From NCBI GenBank assembly GCA_904380375.1, contig CAJFID010000013.1:1-63479 (forward strand): a stretch of 63,479 bases of DNA, written 5' to 3'. This document shows positions 23,896 to 33,019 of the stretch, piece by piece (positions within the stretch are counted from its first letter, which is position 1; the number at the start of each line of letters is the position of its first letter). The position numbers and the translations under genes are program-made. The DNA is from Avimonas intestinalis (lineage in GTDB: Bacteria; Bacillota; Clostridia; Oscillospirales; Acutalibacteraceae). The notes beneath the pieces were generated by a model that made no database searches, had not been told where the DNA came from, and saw only the letters and a list, made by a program, of their open reading frames with translations.

Positions 23896-26235
23896 ATGAA
23901 AGCGGTAATCATGGCGGGCGGAGAGGGCACCCGCCTGCGGCCCTTGACCTGTGACCTCCCGAAGCCGATGGCCCGGCTCTGCGGCCGTCCGGTAATGGAA
24001 TATATCCTTGACCTGCTGGCGGCCCACGGGGTGGACGGGGCGGCGGTCACCCTGCGGTACCTCCCTTCGGCGATTTCACAGCACTTCTCCGCCCGCTACC
24101 GGGACATCGCCCTGACCTACGAGGTGGAGGAGCAGCCGCTCGGCACCGCGGGCAGCGTGCGGGGGGCGGCGGCCGCCTTCCCGGGCGAAAAGGAGCTGCT
24201 GGTTGTCAGCGGGGATGCGCTGACCGATTTCGACCTGTCGGCGGCTGTCCGCTTCCACCGGGAAAAAGGGGCGGCGGCGACCCTGCTGGTCGCCCGGGTG
24301 GAGGATCCGCGGGAATACGGGCTGGTGCGGTACGACGGGGACGGCCGGGTGGTCGGCTTCGTGGAAAAGCCGGGCTGGGCGCAGGCCGTGACCGACGCGG
24401 CCAACACCGGCATTTATATCCTTTCGCCCGAAGCCCTGGCCCTGATCCCGGAGCAGGGGGAATACGATTTCGCCAAGGATCTCTTCCCCCAGATGCTGGC
24501 CAAAGGGCTGCCCCTGTACGCCTGCGAAGCGCAGGGGTATTGGTGCGACATCGGCTCGCTGGACGCCTACCGTGCCGCCCAGAAGGACCTGCTGCAGGGC
24601 AAGCTGCGCTCCTGCCCCGCGCCGGAAGGGGGGATCCTGTGCAGGGAGGGCCGACCGGAGGGGGATTATGTGCTCACCCCGCCGGTCTACATCGGCCGGG
24701 GGGTCTGCATCGGCGAAGGGGCGCAGATCGGCCCCTTCGCGGTGCTGGACGACGGCTGCTGCGTGGGAGCGGGCGCCAAGGTGCGGGATTCGGTGCTTCT
24801 GGGCTGCGCCTATGTGGGGGAGAGGGCGTCGCTGACCGGCGCGCTGCTCTGCCATGCCTCCTCGGTGCGGCGGGGCGCTTCCCTGTTTGAGGGGGCCGCG
24901 CTGGGGGCGGGCAGCGTCGTGGGGGAATACGCCACGGTCTTCCCGGACGTCAAGGTCTGGCCGGATAAGCAGGTCGAGGCAAACAGCGTCCTGCGGGAAA
25001 ACCTGCGGGAGGGCCACGGGCCCAGCACGGTGTTTGACGACGCCGGGATCACCGGGGAAACCGGGGTGGAGCTCACCCCCGAGCTCTGCGCCCGGATCGG
25101 CGCGGCGGTCGGCAGCCTGTCCCGGGGAGGCCGGGTGGCGGTCGGGGCCGCCGACGACCCGGCGGCGGCCGCACTGAAAATGGCGCTGGACGCCGGCATC
25201 CTGTCGACCGGCGGCGGGGTATGGGATTTCGGCGCGTGCATTGCGCCCCAATTCGATTATTTTGTGAATTTCGGCCGGATCCATACCGGGGTGTATCTTT
25301 CGGGCGGGCCACGGGCCTGCGTCCGCCTGGTATCGGCCGGCGGCCTCCCCGCCGTGCGCTCGGTGGAGCGGGGGATTGAAGCCCGGCTGGCCGGCGGCGA
25401 CTTTTTGCGGGCCGGCTGGGACGCCGTGCAGGGGCTCACCGACATGAGCTCGATGCAGCAGCTCTACCGGCAGGAGCTGATCGACCTGGCCCCCCACGGG
25501 CTGTCCGGGACCGTCGTGGCGGTCAAGGGCTCCGACTACGCCTGCGTGAAGCTGCTTTCCTCGGTGCTGACCACGATGGGCTGCTCCCCCGCCGTGCGGG
25601 AGGGGGAGGGGCTCCGCCTGCACATCGGGGCGCAGGGACGGCGGCTTTCCCTTTACAGCAGGGAGGCGGGCTACCTCTGGCCGGAGCAGGTGCTCGCCCT
25701 GTGCTGCCTGATGGAGCTGGAGGCCGGCCGGGACGTGGCCGTCCCCTACGATGCGCCCCTGATGCTTGAGGAGCTCGCGCGCGCGTTTGGCCGGCGGGTG
25801 CGCCGCTACTACGACTGCCCCGCGGGCCGGGACGACGAGGACGCACGCCGCCTGGCGTCCGGGCAGCTCTGGGCGCGGGACGGGCTGATGATGGCGGTCA
25901 AGCTGCTGGCCTACCTCAAAGAGAGCGGGGCCTCCCTGGCCGGGCTGGCGGCCCGGCTGCCGGGGTTTGCGGTGGCGACCAAAACCATCCCCTGCGATGG
26001 GAATCCCGGCCGCGTACTCCGGCAGCTTGCCGAGGGCGGCGAGCCGGTGGAAGCGGGGGAAGGGGCCCGGATCCGCCTGAAGAAGGGGACGCTCCTGGTC
26101 CGGCCGTCCAAGCGGGGCAAACGGCTGACCCTGACCGCCGAGGCACCGGACACCGAGACGGCGGCTGAGCTGTGCGGCGAGCTTGAGGAAAAGCTGCGTA
26201 CGGTTTTCCTTGACATGTCCAACGAAACAAAGTAA
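23896..26235 (+). CDS. Sugar nucleotidyltransferase / phosphomutase-like fusion protein
   Basis: The 779-aa protein has three parts. First is a sugar-1-phosphate nucleotidyltransferase (residues 1-235) with MAGGEGTRLRPLTCDLPKPM, GDAL for metal and VEKP. Next come left-handed beta-helix hexapeptide repeats (about 255-350). Last is a phosphogluco/phosphomannomutase-like region (about 370-779). In that region the phosphoserine loop (TASHNP in active enzymes) is absent; the matching segment reads VYLSGGPR. The DGDGDR metal loop is replaced by HIGAQGRRLS. The mutase part is therefore probably not catalytic. The ATG at 23896 has AAAGGTGG 8 nt upstream. Likely product: an NDP-sugar (GDP-mannose or similar) for envelope glycans. 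Confidence 0.85.
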   Translation: MKAVIMAGGEGTRLRPLTCDLPKPMARLCGRPVMEYILDLLAAHGVDGAAVTLRYLPSAISQHFSARYRDIALTYEVEEQPLGTAGSVRGAAAAFPGEKELLVVSGDALTDFDLSAAVRFHREKGAAATLLVARVEDPREYGLVRYDGDGRVVGFVEKPGWAQAVTDAANTGIYILSPEALALIPEQGEYDFAKDLFPQMLAKGLPLYACEAQGYWCDIGSLDAYRAAQKDLLQGKLRSCPAPEGGILCREGRPEGDYVLTPPVYIGRGVCIGEGAQIGPFAVLDDGCCVGAGAKVRDSVLLGCAYVGERASLTGALLCHASSVRRGASLFEGAALGAGSVVGEYATVFPDVKVWPDKQVEANSVLRENLREGHGPSTVFDDAGITGETGVELTPELCARIGAAVGSLSRGGRVAVGAADDPAAAALKMALDAGILSTGGGVWDFGACIAPQFDYFVNFGRIHTGVYLSGGPRACVRLVSAGGLPAVRSVERGIEARLAGGDFLRAGWDAVQGLTDMSSMQQLYRQELIDLAPHGLSGTVVAVKGSDYACVKLLSSVLTTMGCSPAVREGEGLRLHIGAQGRRLSLYSREAGYLWPEQVLALCCLMELEAGRDVAVPYDAPLMLEELARAFGRRVRRYYDCPAGRDDEDARRLASGQLWARDGLMMAVKLLAYLKESGASLAGLAARLPGFAVATKTIPCDGNPGRVLRQLAEGGEPVEAGEGARIRLKKGTLLVRPSKRGKRLTLTAEAPDTETAAELCGELEEKLRTVFLDMSNETK

Positions 26236-26238
26236 TAT
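26210..26238 (+). promoter_or_regulatory. Promoter at the end of the nucleotidyltransferase gene
   Basis: TTGACA (26210-26215) and TAATAT (26233-26238) are 17 bp apart and overlap the stop codon of the fusion gene. It would start a transcript at about 26245 that meets a terminator at 26347-26373 before reaching RNase J. Confidence 0.72.
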
Positions 26239-26244
26239 ATATTG

Positions 26245-26373
26245 GACGAAATGTAGAACGGGCGGTGTATGGCCGCCGGCTCTGCGTACTGTGGTCGGTT
26301 ACCCCCTGGGATTGTGTTCGGATGAAATGAAGCACGGAGTGCGAACAGCCCCACCGCGCGTGGGGCTCTTTTT
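26245..26373 (+). ncRNA. Candidate leader or small RNA upstream of RNase J
   Basis: A promoter at 26210-26238 and an intrinsic terminator at 26347-26373 define a transcript of about 128 nt without a credible ORF. Internal hairpins are visible: GGCGG/CCGCC near 26270, and GTTCG/CGAAC enclosing GCAC/GTGC near 26320-26345. It could be an independent RNA or a terminated RNase J leader. No known RNA class was recognised. Confidence 0.5.
26347..26373 (+). terminator. Intrinsic terminator in the RNase J leader
   Basis: AGCCCCAC (26347-26354), loop CGCGC, GTGGGGCT (26360-26367), then CTTTTT. It lies 254 bp before the RNase J start and may end the upstream gene or attenuate RNase J. Confidence 0.85.
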
Positions 26374-26626
26374 CCCGTACCGATTTGTACCGCTTTCTGC
26401 CCCGAGGGGCGGCGTCCGCCGCCGGGAACGGGGCCTGCGGGCTTTGAAAGGATGGAAAAGGCGCGGATACGGTCATTTGACCATGCGTTTCTCCCAACGC
26501 GGGGGATTTCGTTCGCCGGGCGCTGAAAGCGGCGGCGATTTGAGAAGGCGGTGGGCCTGTAGAGAGGGCGGCTGGACGAAAAGGGCCGGCCCGGGTAAGG
26601 CACCGCCGGGAAACGGAGGATTTTTT

Positions 26627-28633
26627 GTGACAGATGTGACAGGCGAAAAGAAGAATACAGCGGCCGCCTCCCCGACAGGCGGCGCTGCGAAGGGGGCGCG
26701 CACGGGCGGCCGCCGCGGCCGGCCGGCGAAGCCCAAGGCCGCGGAGGGCGCCGTGCCGGCGAAAAAACCGTCCGCCGGGACAGGCAGGAAGCCTGCTTCC
26801 CCGGCCAGGGCGGCTCAGCCGGCTAAGAACGGCGCCCGCGGCCGCAAGCCGGCCGCGGGGCAGGAACGGGCCGCAGCGGAGAGCACGGCGGCCTCTGTGG
26901 CCATGGCCCCGGCCGCGTCCGCCGGAAAGCCGCAGGCGCAGAGCAGGGGACGGCGCGGGCGCCCCAAGGCGCCGGTAACCCCGATCCACCTGACCATGCT
27001 GGGCGGCATGAACGAGATCGGCAAGAACATCACCCTGTTTGAATACGGGGACGACGCCTTCCTGATCGACTGCGGCATGGCCTTCCCGGACGAAGAGATG
27101 CTGGGCGTTGATATCGTGCTGCCCGATTTTACCTATGTGGAGAAAAACCGCGACCGGATCAAGGGGATCGTCCTCACCCACGGGCACGAGGACCATATCG
27201 GCGGCCTGCCCTACCTGCTGGGCCGGGTGAACCTGCCGCTCTACGGCACCCGCCTGACCCTTGCGCTGGTGGAATCCAAGCTCCGGGAGCACGGGCTTTC
27301 CGGCAAGGTCAAGCTCAACGTGGTCGAGCCGGGGGATACGGTGCGCTTCGGAAAGATTTCGGTCGAGTTCATCAACGTCAACCATTCCATCCCCGACGCG
27401 GTGGCGCTGGGCATCCACACCCCGATCGGCAATGTGGTGCATACCGGCGATTTCAAGATCGACACCACCCCCATCCTGGGTAAGATGATCGACCTGGCCC
27501 GCTTCGGGGAACTGGGCAAGGAGGGCGTCCTGGCCCTGATGGCGGATTCCACCAACGCCGAGCGCCCCGGATATACCCCGAGCGAGCGGGTGGTGGGCGA
27601 AAGCTTCGCCAACCTGTTCCGCAAGGCGGAAAACAAGCGGATTATCATCGCGACCTTCTCCTCAAACATCCACCGCATCCAGCAGATTATTGACGCGGCG
27701 GTGCGGGATCACCGCAAGGTCGCCGTCTCCGGCCGGAGTATGATCAACGTGGTGGGCATCGCGACCGAGCTGGGCTACCTGACGGTTCCGGACGGCGTAA
27801 TTATTGATATTGACACCATCAACCGCTATCCCAAAGACAAGATCATCCTGATTACCACCGGCTCCCAGGGCGAGCCGATGTCCGCCCTGACCCGAATGGC
27901 CTTTTCCGACCACCGCAAGGTGGAGGTCGGGCCGGAGGATTACATCATCATTTCCGCCACCCCGATCCCCGGCAACGAAAAGATGGTGGGCCGCGTAGTG
28001 GACGAGCTGATGAAGCGGGGCTGCGAGGTCGTGTACGAGCGGATGTACGACGTCCACGTTTCCGGCCACGCCTGCCAAGGCGAGCTCAAGATCATCCACG
28101 GCCTGACCCGGCCGAAATTCTTCATCCCCGTCCACGGCGAGCAGAAGCACCTGCAAAAGCACGCCGCGCTGGCCCGCTCCATGGGCATGGACCCGAAAAA
28201 CGTGCTGATCGGCGACATCGGCAAGGTGGTGGAAATCACCCCGGACAAGATGGAGGTGGTCGGCAGCGTGCAGGCCGGCCGTGTGCTGGTGGACGGCCTG
28301 GGCGTGGGCGACGTGGGCAGCATTGTGCTGCGCGACCGCAAGCACCTGGCCGAGGACGGGCTGATCGTGGTGGTCGCCACCATTGACCCGGAGGCGGGCG
28401 AGGTAGTCGCCGGCCCGGATATCGTTTCCCGCGGCTTTGTGTATGTGCGGGAGGCGGAGAAGCTGATTGACGACGCCAAGGCGATCGCCCGCGACGTGCT
28501 TGAGACTTGCTGCAGGGAGCATGCCTACGATTGGACGACCATGAAGGGCAAGGTGCGGGACGAGCTTTCCCATATGCTTTTCCAGAAGACCAAGCGCAGC
28601 CCGATGATCCTGCCGATCATCATGGACGTATGA
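26627..28633 (+). CDS. rnj: Ribonuclease J
   Basis: The 668-aa metallo-beta-lactamase/beta-CASP RNase has LTHGHEDHIGG (about residue 183) for the two zinc ions, HTGDFKID, ADSTNAE, FSSNIHRIQQ of the beta-CASP motifs, and HVSGHACQGE. It acts in 5'-3' RNA decay and maturation. The core begins near residue 120. It is preceded by an unusual tail of about 115 residues, Ala/Pro/Lys/Arg-rich, with three RGRP or RGRKP motifs like AT-hooks. The start GTG at 26627 has CGGAGGA 6 nt upstream; the open frame further upstream crosses a terminator and is rejected. Confidence 0.93.
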   Translation: MTDVTGEKKNTAAASPTGGAAKGARTGGRRGRPAKPKAAEGAVPAKKPSAGTGRKPASPARAAQPAKNGARGRKPAAGQERAAAESTAASVAMAPAASAGKPQAQSRGRRGRPKAPVTPIHLTMLGGMNEIGKNITLFEYGDDAFLIDCGMAFPDEEMLGVDIVLPDFTYVEKNRDRIKGIVLTHGHEDHIGGLPYLLGRVNLPLYGTRLTLALVESKLREHGLSGKVKLNVVEPGDTVRFGKISVEFINVNHSIPDAVALGIHTPIGNVVHTGDFKIDTTPILGKMIDLARFGELGKEGVLALMADSTNAERPGYTPSERVVGESFANLFRKAENKRIIIATFSSNIHRIQQIIDAAVRDHRKVAVSGRSMINVVGIATELGYLTVPDGVIIDIDTINRYPKDKIILITTGSQGEPMSALTRMAFSDHRKVEVGPEDYIIISATPIPGNEKMVGRVVDELMKRGCEVVYERMYDVHVSGHACQGELKIIHGLTRPKFFIPVHGEQKHLQKHAALARSMGMDPKNVLIGDIGKVVEITPDKMEVVGSVQAGRVLVDGLGVGDVGSIVLRDRKHLAEDGLIVVVATIDPEAGEVVAGPDIVSRGFVYVREAEKLIDDAKAIARDVLETCCREHAYDWTTMKGKVRDELSHMLFQKTKRSPMILPIIMDV

Positions 28634-28734
28634 CCGCCTGCGTGCGCTTTCGGGCGTCGGGACGGGGACGGTAACGGTTTGGTGCGTGTTGGAGCCGGAC
28701 CGGCGGAAACGCCGGCCGGCGAAGGGAGGATCCC

Positions 28735-30717
28735 ATGAAATCCACGAAAAAGCGGTTTTGGTGTGTGACGCCGGCGGTGGCCGTGTTGGCGGCGGCGCTG
28801 CTGCTGACCGTCGGCGCCACCTTCTTCCTGAACCGGATCGTCTTTTACATAGCCCTCGTCGTGGCGGCGGCAGCGATCGTCTTCTCGGCCTGGCGGCTCA
28901 GCCGGATGAACCGGGATATCCGCCGGTACCTGACCCGGGTCGCAGGCAGCTTGGACCAGACCGAGCAGGCGGCCCTCGCGGCCCTTCCGATGCCGGCGGC
29001 GGTGTGCAGCCGGAAGGGGGAGGTCGTCTGGTACAACGAGCGTTTCCGCAGCGAGGTGCTTGACGGCGACGATGTGTACGGTTCCCCGGTTGAGGAGCTG
29101 ACGGAGGGGCTTTCCTTGGCGGAGCTGCTGCGCCGACAGCCGGCGGACGCGGCCTGCCGCGGGCGCAAGTTCACGGTCTACGCCAGCTCCGTCCCGGTGC
29201 GGGATACCGCGCTGAGCGTCCTGTATTACATTGAGGACACCCGCTTGAAGGATATTGCGGAGGAATATGCGCTCAGCCGGCCGGCCGCGGTGCTTTTGTA
29301 TATTGACAATATGGATGAGCTGCTGCAGAACGCGCGGGACAGCGAACGCGCCCAGCTTTCCGGCCGGGTGGAAACCCTGATTGAGGACTGGGCCTCCTCA
29401 ACGACCGGCGTGCTGCGCAAATATAGCAGCGATCGTTTCCTGCTGATTGTGGAGCAGCGGCACCTGCAGCGGATGGTGGACGCCCGCTTTGACATCCTGG
29501 ACCGGGTGCGGGCGGTGCAGACCGGCGACCATCAATGCGTTACCCTGTCGATCGGCGTCGGGCAGGGGGAAACTCTGCGCGAGTCGGAGGAAATGGCCCG
29601 CCAGGCGATTGAAATGGCCTTGGGCCGCGGCGGCGACCAGGCGGCGGTCAAAACCCGCAACGGCTTTGATTTTTACGGCGGCGTCTCCAAAGGGGTGGAA
29701 AAGCGGACCAAGGTGCGCACCCGCGTGGTGGCCTCCGCCTTGCTTGAGCTGATTCATGGCAGCGACAACGTCTTGGTCATGGGCCACCGCTTTTCCGACC
29801 TGGACTGCGTCGGCTCCGCCGTGGCGATGGCCTCGGCAGTGCGCAGCCTGGGCAAGCCCGCTTATGTGGTCATCCGCAAGGAGCAGACGCTCGCGCCCGA
29901 GCTGCTGGACCGGTACCGGGACGCGGGGCGGGGCGACCTGTTCCTTGAACCGGAGGACGCCCTGCCGATGATGACCCGCCGGACGCTGCTGATTATTACC
30001 GATACCCACAACCCCCGGATGCTTGACAGCGCCAAGCTTTACGAGGGGGCGGCTTCCGTGGTGGTGATTGACCACCACCGCAAGATGGTCGACCACATTG
30101 ACAACGCGGTGATTTTTTACCACGAGCCGTATTCCTCCTCCGCCTCCGAGATGGTGGCGGAGCTGGTGCAGTACCTTTCGGGCTGCACCATTTCCCGCCT
30201 GGATGCGGAGGCGCTGTTGGCCGGCATCATGCTCGATACCCGCAGCTTTGTCATGAAGGCGGGGGTGCGCACCTTTGAAGCGGCGGCCTATCTCCGCCGG
30301 CTGGGGGCAGACACCGTTGAGGTCAAGCGCCTGTTTTCCGGCAGCATGGAGCTGTACAAGGAGAAAACCGACATCGTGTCCCACGCCAAGCTGTACGGCC
30401 GGACCGCCATTGCCTGCGACCAGGAGGGCGGCGGCAGCCAGCGGCGGATCGCCGCTTCCCAGGCGGCGGACGAGCTGCTGTACATCAAGGGGGTGGACGC
30501 CTCCTTCGTGCTGTTTGAGGAGAACGGCGCCGTGAATATTTCCGCCCGTTCGCTGGGGGATTTCAACGTCCAATTGGTGATGGAGGCGCTGGGCGGCGGC
30601 GGCCATCTGACGATGGCGGGCGCGCAGCTGGAGGACGCCGGCCTCCAGCAGGCGTATGAGCGGCTGACCGAGGCGATTGACCGCCAGGTGGAGCAGGCTC
30701 AGGCGAGGAGCCATTAG
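28735..30717 (+). CDS. gdpP: Cyclic-di-AMP phosphodiesterase GdpP
   Basis: The 660-aa protein has two N-terminal membrane helices (about 8-52), a PAS-like domain (about 80-150), a degenerate GGDEF domain (about 170-300), then DHH (GHRFSDLDCVGS near 350; VVIDHHRK near 445) and DHHA1 (GGGGHLTMAGAQL near 620). It degrades c-di-AMP, which controls potassium and turgor. The GGDEF signature loop is lost, as in all GdpP. It stands between RNase J and rplI-dnaB, the common Firmicutes order gdpP-rplI-dnaB. Confidence 0.95.
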   Translation: MKSTKKRFWCVTPAVAVLAAALLLTVGATFFLNRIVFYIALVVAAAAIVFSAWRLSRMNRDIRRYLTRVAGSLDQTEQAALAALPMPAAVCSRKGEVVWYNERFRSEVLDGDDVYGSPVEELTEGLSLAELLRRQPADAACRGRKFTVYASSVPVRDTALSVLYYIEDTRLKDIAEEYALSRPAAVLLYIDNMDELLQNARDSERAQLSGRVETLIEDWASSTTGVLRKYSSDRFLLIVEQRHLQRMVDARFDILDRVRAVQTGDHQCVTLSIGVGQGETLRESEEMARQAIEMALGRGGDQAAVKTRNGFDFYGGVSKGVEKRTKVRTRVVASALLELIHGSDNVLVMGHRFSDLDCVGSAVAMASAVRSLGKPAYVVIRKEQTLAPELLDRYRDAGRGDLFLEPEDALPMMTRRTLLIITDTHNPRMLDSAKLYEGAASVVVIDHHRKMVDHIDNAVIFYHEPYSSSASEMVAELVQYLSGCTISRLDAEALLAGIMLDTRSFVMKAGVRTFEAAAYLRRLGADTVEVKRLFSGSMELYKEKTDIVSHAKLYGRTAIACDQEGGGSQRRIAASQAADELLYIKGVDASFVLFEENGAVNISARSLGDFNVQLVMEALGGGGHLTMAGAQLEDAGLQQAYERLTEAIDRQVEQAQARSH

Positions 30718-30760
30718 GTGGCTTTGGGGGGAACGCTCCCCCGAAGCCGGCGCCCGTACA

Positions 30761-30790
30761 AGAAGAGGGCAGAAGAGGGCAGAAGAGGGT
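30761..30790. repeat. Short direct repeat AGAAGAGGGC x3
   Basis: Three near-perfect copies of a 10-bp purine-rich unit lie just upstream of the rplI promoter region. Confidence 0.6.
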
Positions 30791-30807
30791 AGCGGACGCC
30801 TTTGGTT

Positions 30808-30841
30808 TATGGTATAATGAACCCGAGATCATGATCTCGGG
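30808..30841 (+). promoter_or_regulatory. Extended -10 promoter and start-site palindrome of rplI-dnaB
   Basis: TG-G-TATAAT (TATAAT at 30813-30818) is an extended -10 box without a good -35. Directly after it lies a perfect 20-bp palindrome, CCCGAGATCATGATCTCGGG (30822-30841), where the RNA should start. A second inverted repeat, GGGATC/GATCCC, follows at 30840-30852, and AACCCG can also pair with CGGGTT at 30851-30856. Confidence 0.65.
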
Positions 30842-31012
30842 ATCCTGATCCCGGGTTCCCCGGCAGGAGGACGCAGGCCCGCCCAAAAGGGGAAGCCGAA
30901 GTTATGGCGCCGTTGGAGGCACAGCCTGTCCGGAGCTATGGCAAAATTGAAGCGATGCGCGCCGCCGGGCACCGCCGTCAGGCGGCCGGGGCGCGGTGGG
31001 GGATGAGCAGCA

Positions 31013-31453
31013 ATGAAAGTGATTTTAACGCAGGACGTGAAGGGCCAGGGCAAAAAGGGCCAGCTGGTCAACGTATCCGACGGGTACGCGCGCAATTTCC
31101 TTTTCCCGCGCGGCCTGGCGACCGAAGCCAACGCCGCGGCGATGAACGAGCTCAAAAACCGCGAGCAGGCGGCGGCTTATCATATGGAGCAGGAAAAGAA
31201 GCAGGCCAAGGAGACGGCGGAGGCCATCAACGGCAAAACCGTGAAGCTGACCGCCCGCGCCGGCCAGGGCGGGCGCCTCTTCGGCTCGGTTACCGCCAAG
31301 GAGGTCGCCGAGGCGCTGGCCCGGGATTATGGCGTCAAATTTGACAAGCGCAAGATCGAGATGGACGACATCAAGGCCTTCGGCTCGTACACCGCGGAGG
31401 TAAAGCTCAATTTCGGCATTTCGGCGAAGATCACGGTCATGGTGACCGAATAA
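31013..31453 (+). CDS. rplI: 50S ribosomal protein L9
   Basis: The 146-aa protein matches bL9: MKVILTQDVKGQGKKGQLVNV, then GYARNFLFPRGLA, the long connecting helix, and the C-terminal rRNA-binding domain with LFGSVTAKEVAEAL. It binds 23S rRNA near L1. It is followed by dnaB, as in many Firmicutes. Confidence 0.97.
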   Translation: MKVILTQDVKGQGKKGQLVNVSDGYARNFLFPRGLATEANAAAMNELKNREQAAAYHMEQEKKQAKETAEAINGKTVKLTARAGQGGRLFGSVTAKEVAEALARDYGVKFDKRKIEMDDIKAFGSYTAEVKLNFGISAKITVMVTE

Positions 31454-31492
31454 AGCGGCCGCGGCCGGACGGCCCGGCATAAGGGCCCGGGG

Positions 31493-31522
31493 AGGAGTGC
31501 GGCGCGACGCCGCACTCCTTTG
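31493..31522 (+). terminator. Weak hairpin between rplI and dnaB
   Basis: An 11-bp stem (31493-31503 with 31509-31519) and only TT after it. It may lower read-through from rplI into dnaB. Confidence 0.45.
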
Positions 31523-31564
31523 GTCGCTTCATGGGCCCGGGAGGGCGAGGAAAGGAAGGACGGC

Positions 31565-32938
31565 ATGGCGGAATTTACGCAGCGCGAGCATGGCGCGGGA
31601 TACGATGAACTGAACCTGCCTTACAGCCTGGAGGCGGAGCAGGCCGTCCTGGGGTCTATCCTGCTTGACCCGCAGTGCATCAACCAGGTGGCGGACATGC
31701 TGCGCCCGGAGCATTTTTACCTGCCGGAGCACCAGGCGGTCTACCGGGTGATGAGCCAAAAGATGATGGACTCGCAGGCCATCGATTTTGTAACGGTGCT
31801 CGAATCGCTCAAGGCGGAGGGCTTTTTTGCCGGGGAGGAGGGCAAGGCCTACCTGCTCAAGCTGGCGCAGATGGTGCCCTCTTTAGCGAATATCGGGAAC
31901 TATGCCCGGATTGTCAAGGAAAAATACGACGTGCGCCGCCTGATCCGCGCCGCCCGGGAGATCATGGACGACGCGATGGACCCGGGGATCGAGCCGTCGG
32001 TCCTGCTCGATTCGGCGGAGCAGAAGATCTACGATATCCGCCAGGGCCGCCAGGGGGGCGGGCTGGTCCCGATCCAGGAGGTGCTGGCCAGCAATTACGA
32101 GATGTTCAGCAAGCTGGCCTCCGACGAACGGGCCGACTTTGTGGGTATCCCCAGCGGGATTTCGGCGCTGGACGACATCACCACCGGCCTGAACCGCTCC
32201 GACCTGATTATCGTGGGCGCCCGCCCCGGCATGGGGAAAACCAGCTTCGCGCTCAACCTGGCGCGCAACGTGGCGGTCAAGCAGAACAAGACCGTTGCCT
32301 TTTTCGCGCTCGAAATGTCCCGGGAGCAGCTGGTCAACCGCCTGCTGTCCAGCGAAGCCAAGGTGTCGAGCAAAAAGCTGCGCACCGGCAACCTGACGCC
32401 GGAGGAATGGGGCCGCATCGCCGCCGCGTCGAGCATCCTGTGCAAGACGCCGATGTATTTTGACGATACCTCGAACATCACGGTGCCCGAGATGAAGGCC
32501 CGGCTCCGCCGGCTGAAAAAGGTGGATTTCGTGGTGGTGGACTATCTGCAGCTGATGCAGTCCGCCCGACGGATTGACAACCGCGTGCAGGAAGTGACCG
32601 AGATCACCCGCAGCCTGAAGATCATGGCCAAGGAGCTGCACATCCCGCTGATGGTGTGCGCCCAGCTTTCCCGCGGTACCGAAAAGCAGGCCAACCACCG
32701 CCCCGCGCTGGCCGACCTGCGCGAGTCCGGCTCGATTGAACAGGACGCCGACCAGGTGCTCTTCCTTTACCGGGACGAGTATTATAAAAACGAAAAGGAA
32801 GATCCCACCCAGGTGGAGGCCGGCACGTCCGAGGTCATCGTGGCCAAGAACCGCCACGGCGAGCTCGGCACGGTCAAGCTGGCCTGGTTCGGGGAATTCA
32901 CCCAGTTCACCAGCCTGGAGATGCACCGCAGCGAATAA
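31565..32938 (+). CDS. dnaB: Replicative DNA helicase
   Basis: The 457-aa hexameric helicase has an N-terminal DnaB domain (NLPYSLEAEQAVLGSILLD), Walker A GARPGMGKTS (about residue 217), Walker B VVVDYLQLM, and the arginine-finger/motif H4 regions (LRESGSIEQDADQVLFLYR). No intein is present. AAGGAAGGA precedes the ATG at 31565. It unwinds DNA at the fork with DnaG and the Pol III holoenzyme. Confidence 0.97.
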   Translation: MAEFTQREHGAGYDELNLPYSLEAEQAVLGSILLDPQCINQVADMLRPEHFYLPEHQAVYRVMSQKMMDSQAIDFVTVLESLKAEGFFAGEEGKAYLLKLAQMVPSLANIGNYARIVKEKYDVRRLIRAAREIMDDAMDPGIEPSVLLDSAEQKIYDIRQGRQGGGLVPIQEVLASNYEMFSKLASDERADFVGIPSGISALDDITTGLNRSDLIIVGARPGMGKTSFALNLARNVAVKQNKTVAFFALEMSREQLVNRLLSSEAKVSSKKLRTGNLTPEEWGRIAAASSILCKTPMYFDDTSNITVPEMKARLRRLKKVDFVVVDYLQLMQSARRIDNRVQEVTEITRSLKIMAKELHIPLMVCAQLSRGTEKQANHRPALADLRESGSIEQDADQVLFLYRDEYYKNEKEDPTQVEAGTSEVIVAKNRHGELGTVKLAWFGEFTQFTSLEMHRSE

Positions 32939-33019
32939 CCCGGTCCGCTGCGCCGTATATTGACGGGGAGCGCGGGGCCGCCGGGTCGGGATGCAACGGG
33001 TTAGGGACGGAGGGATTTT

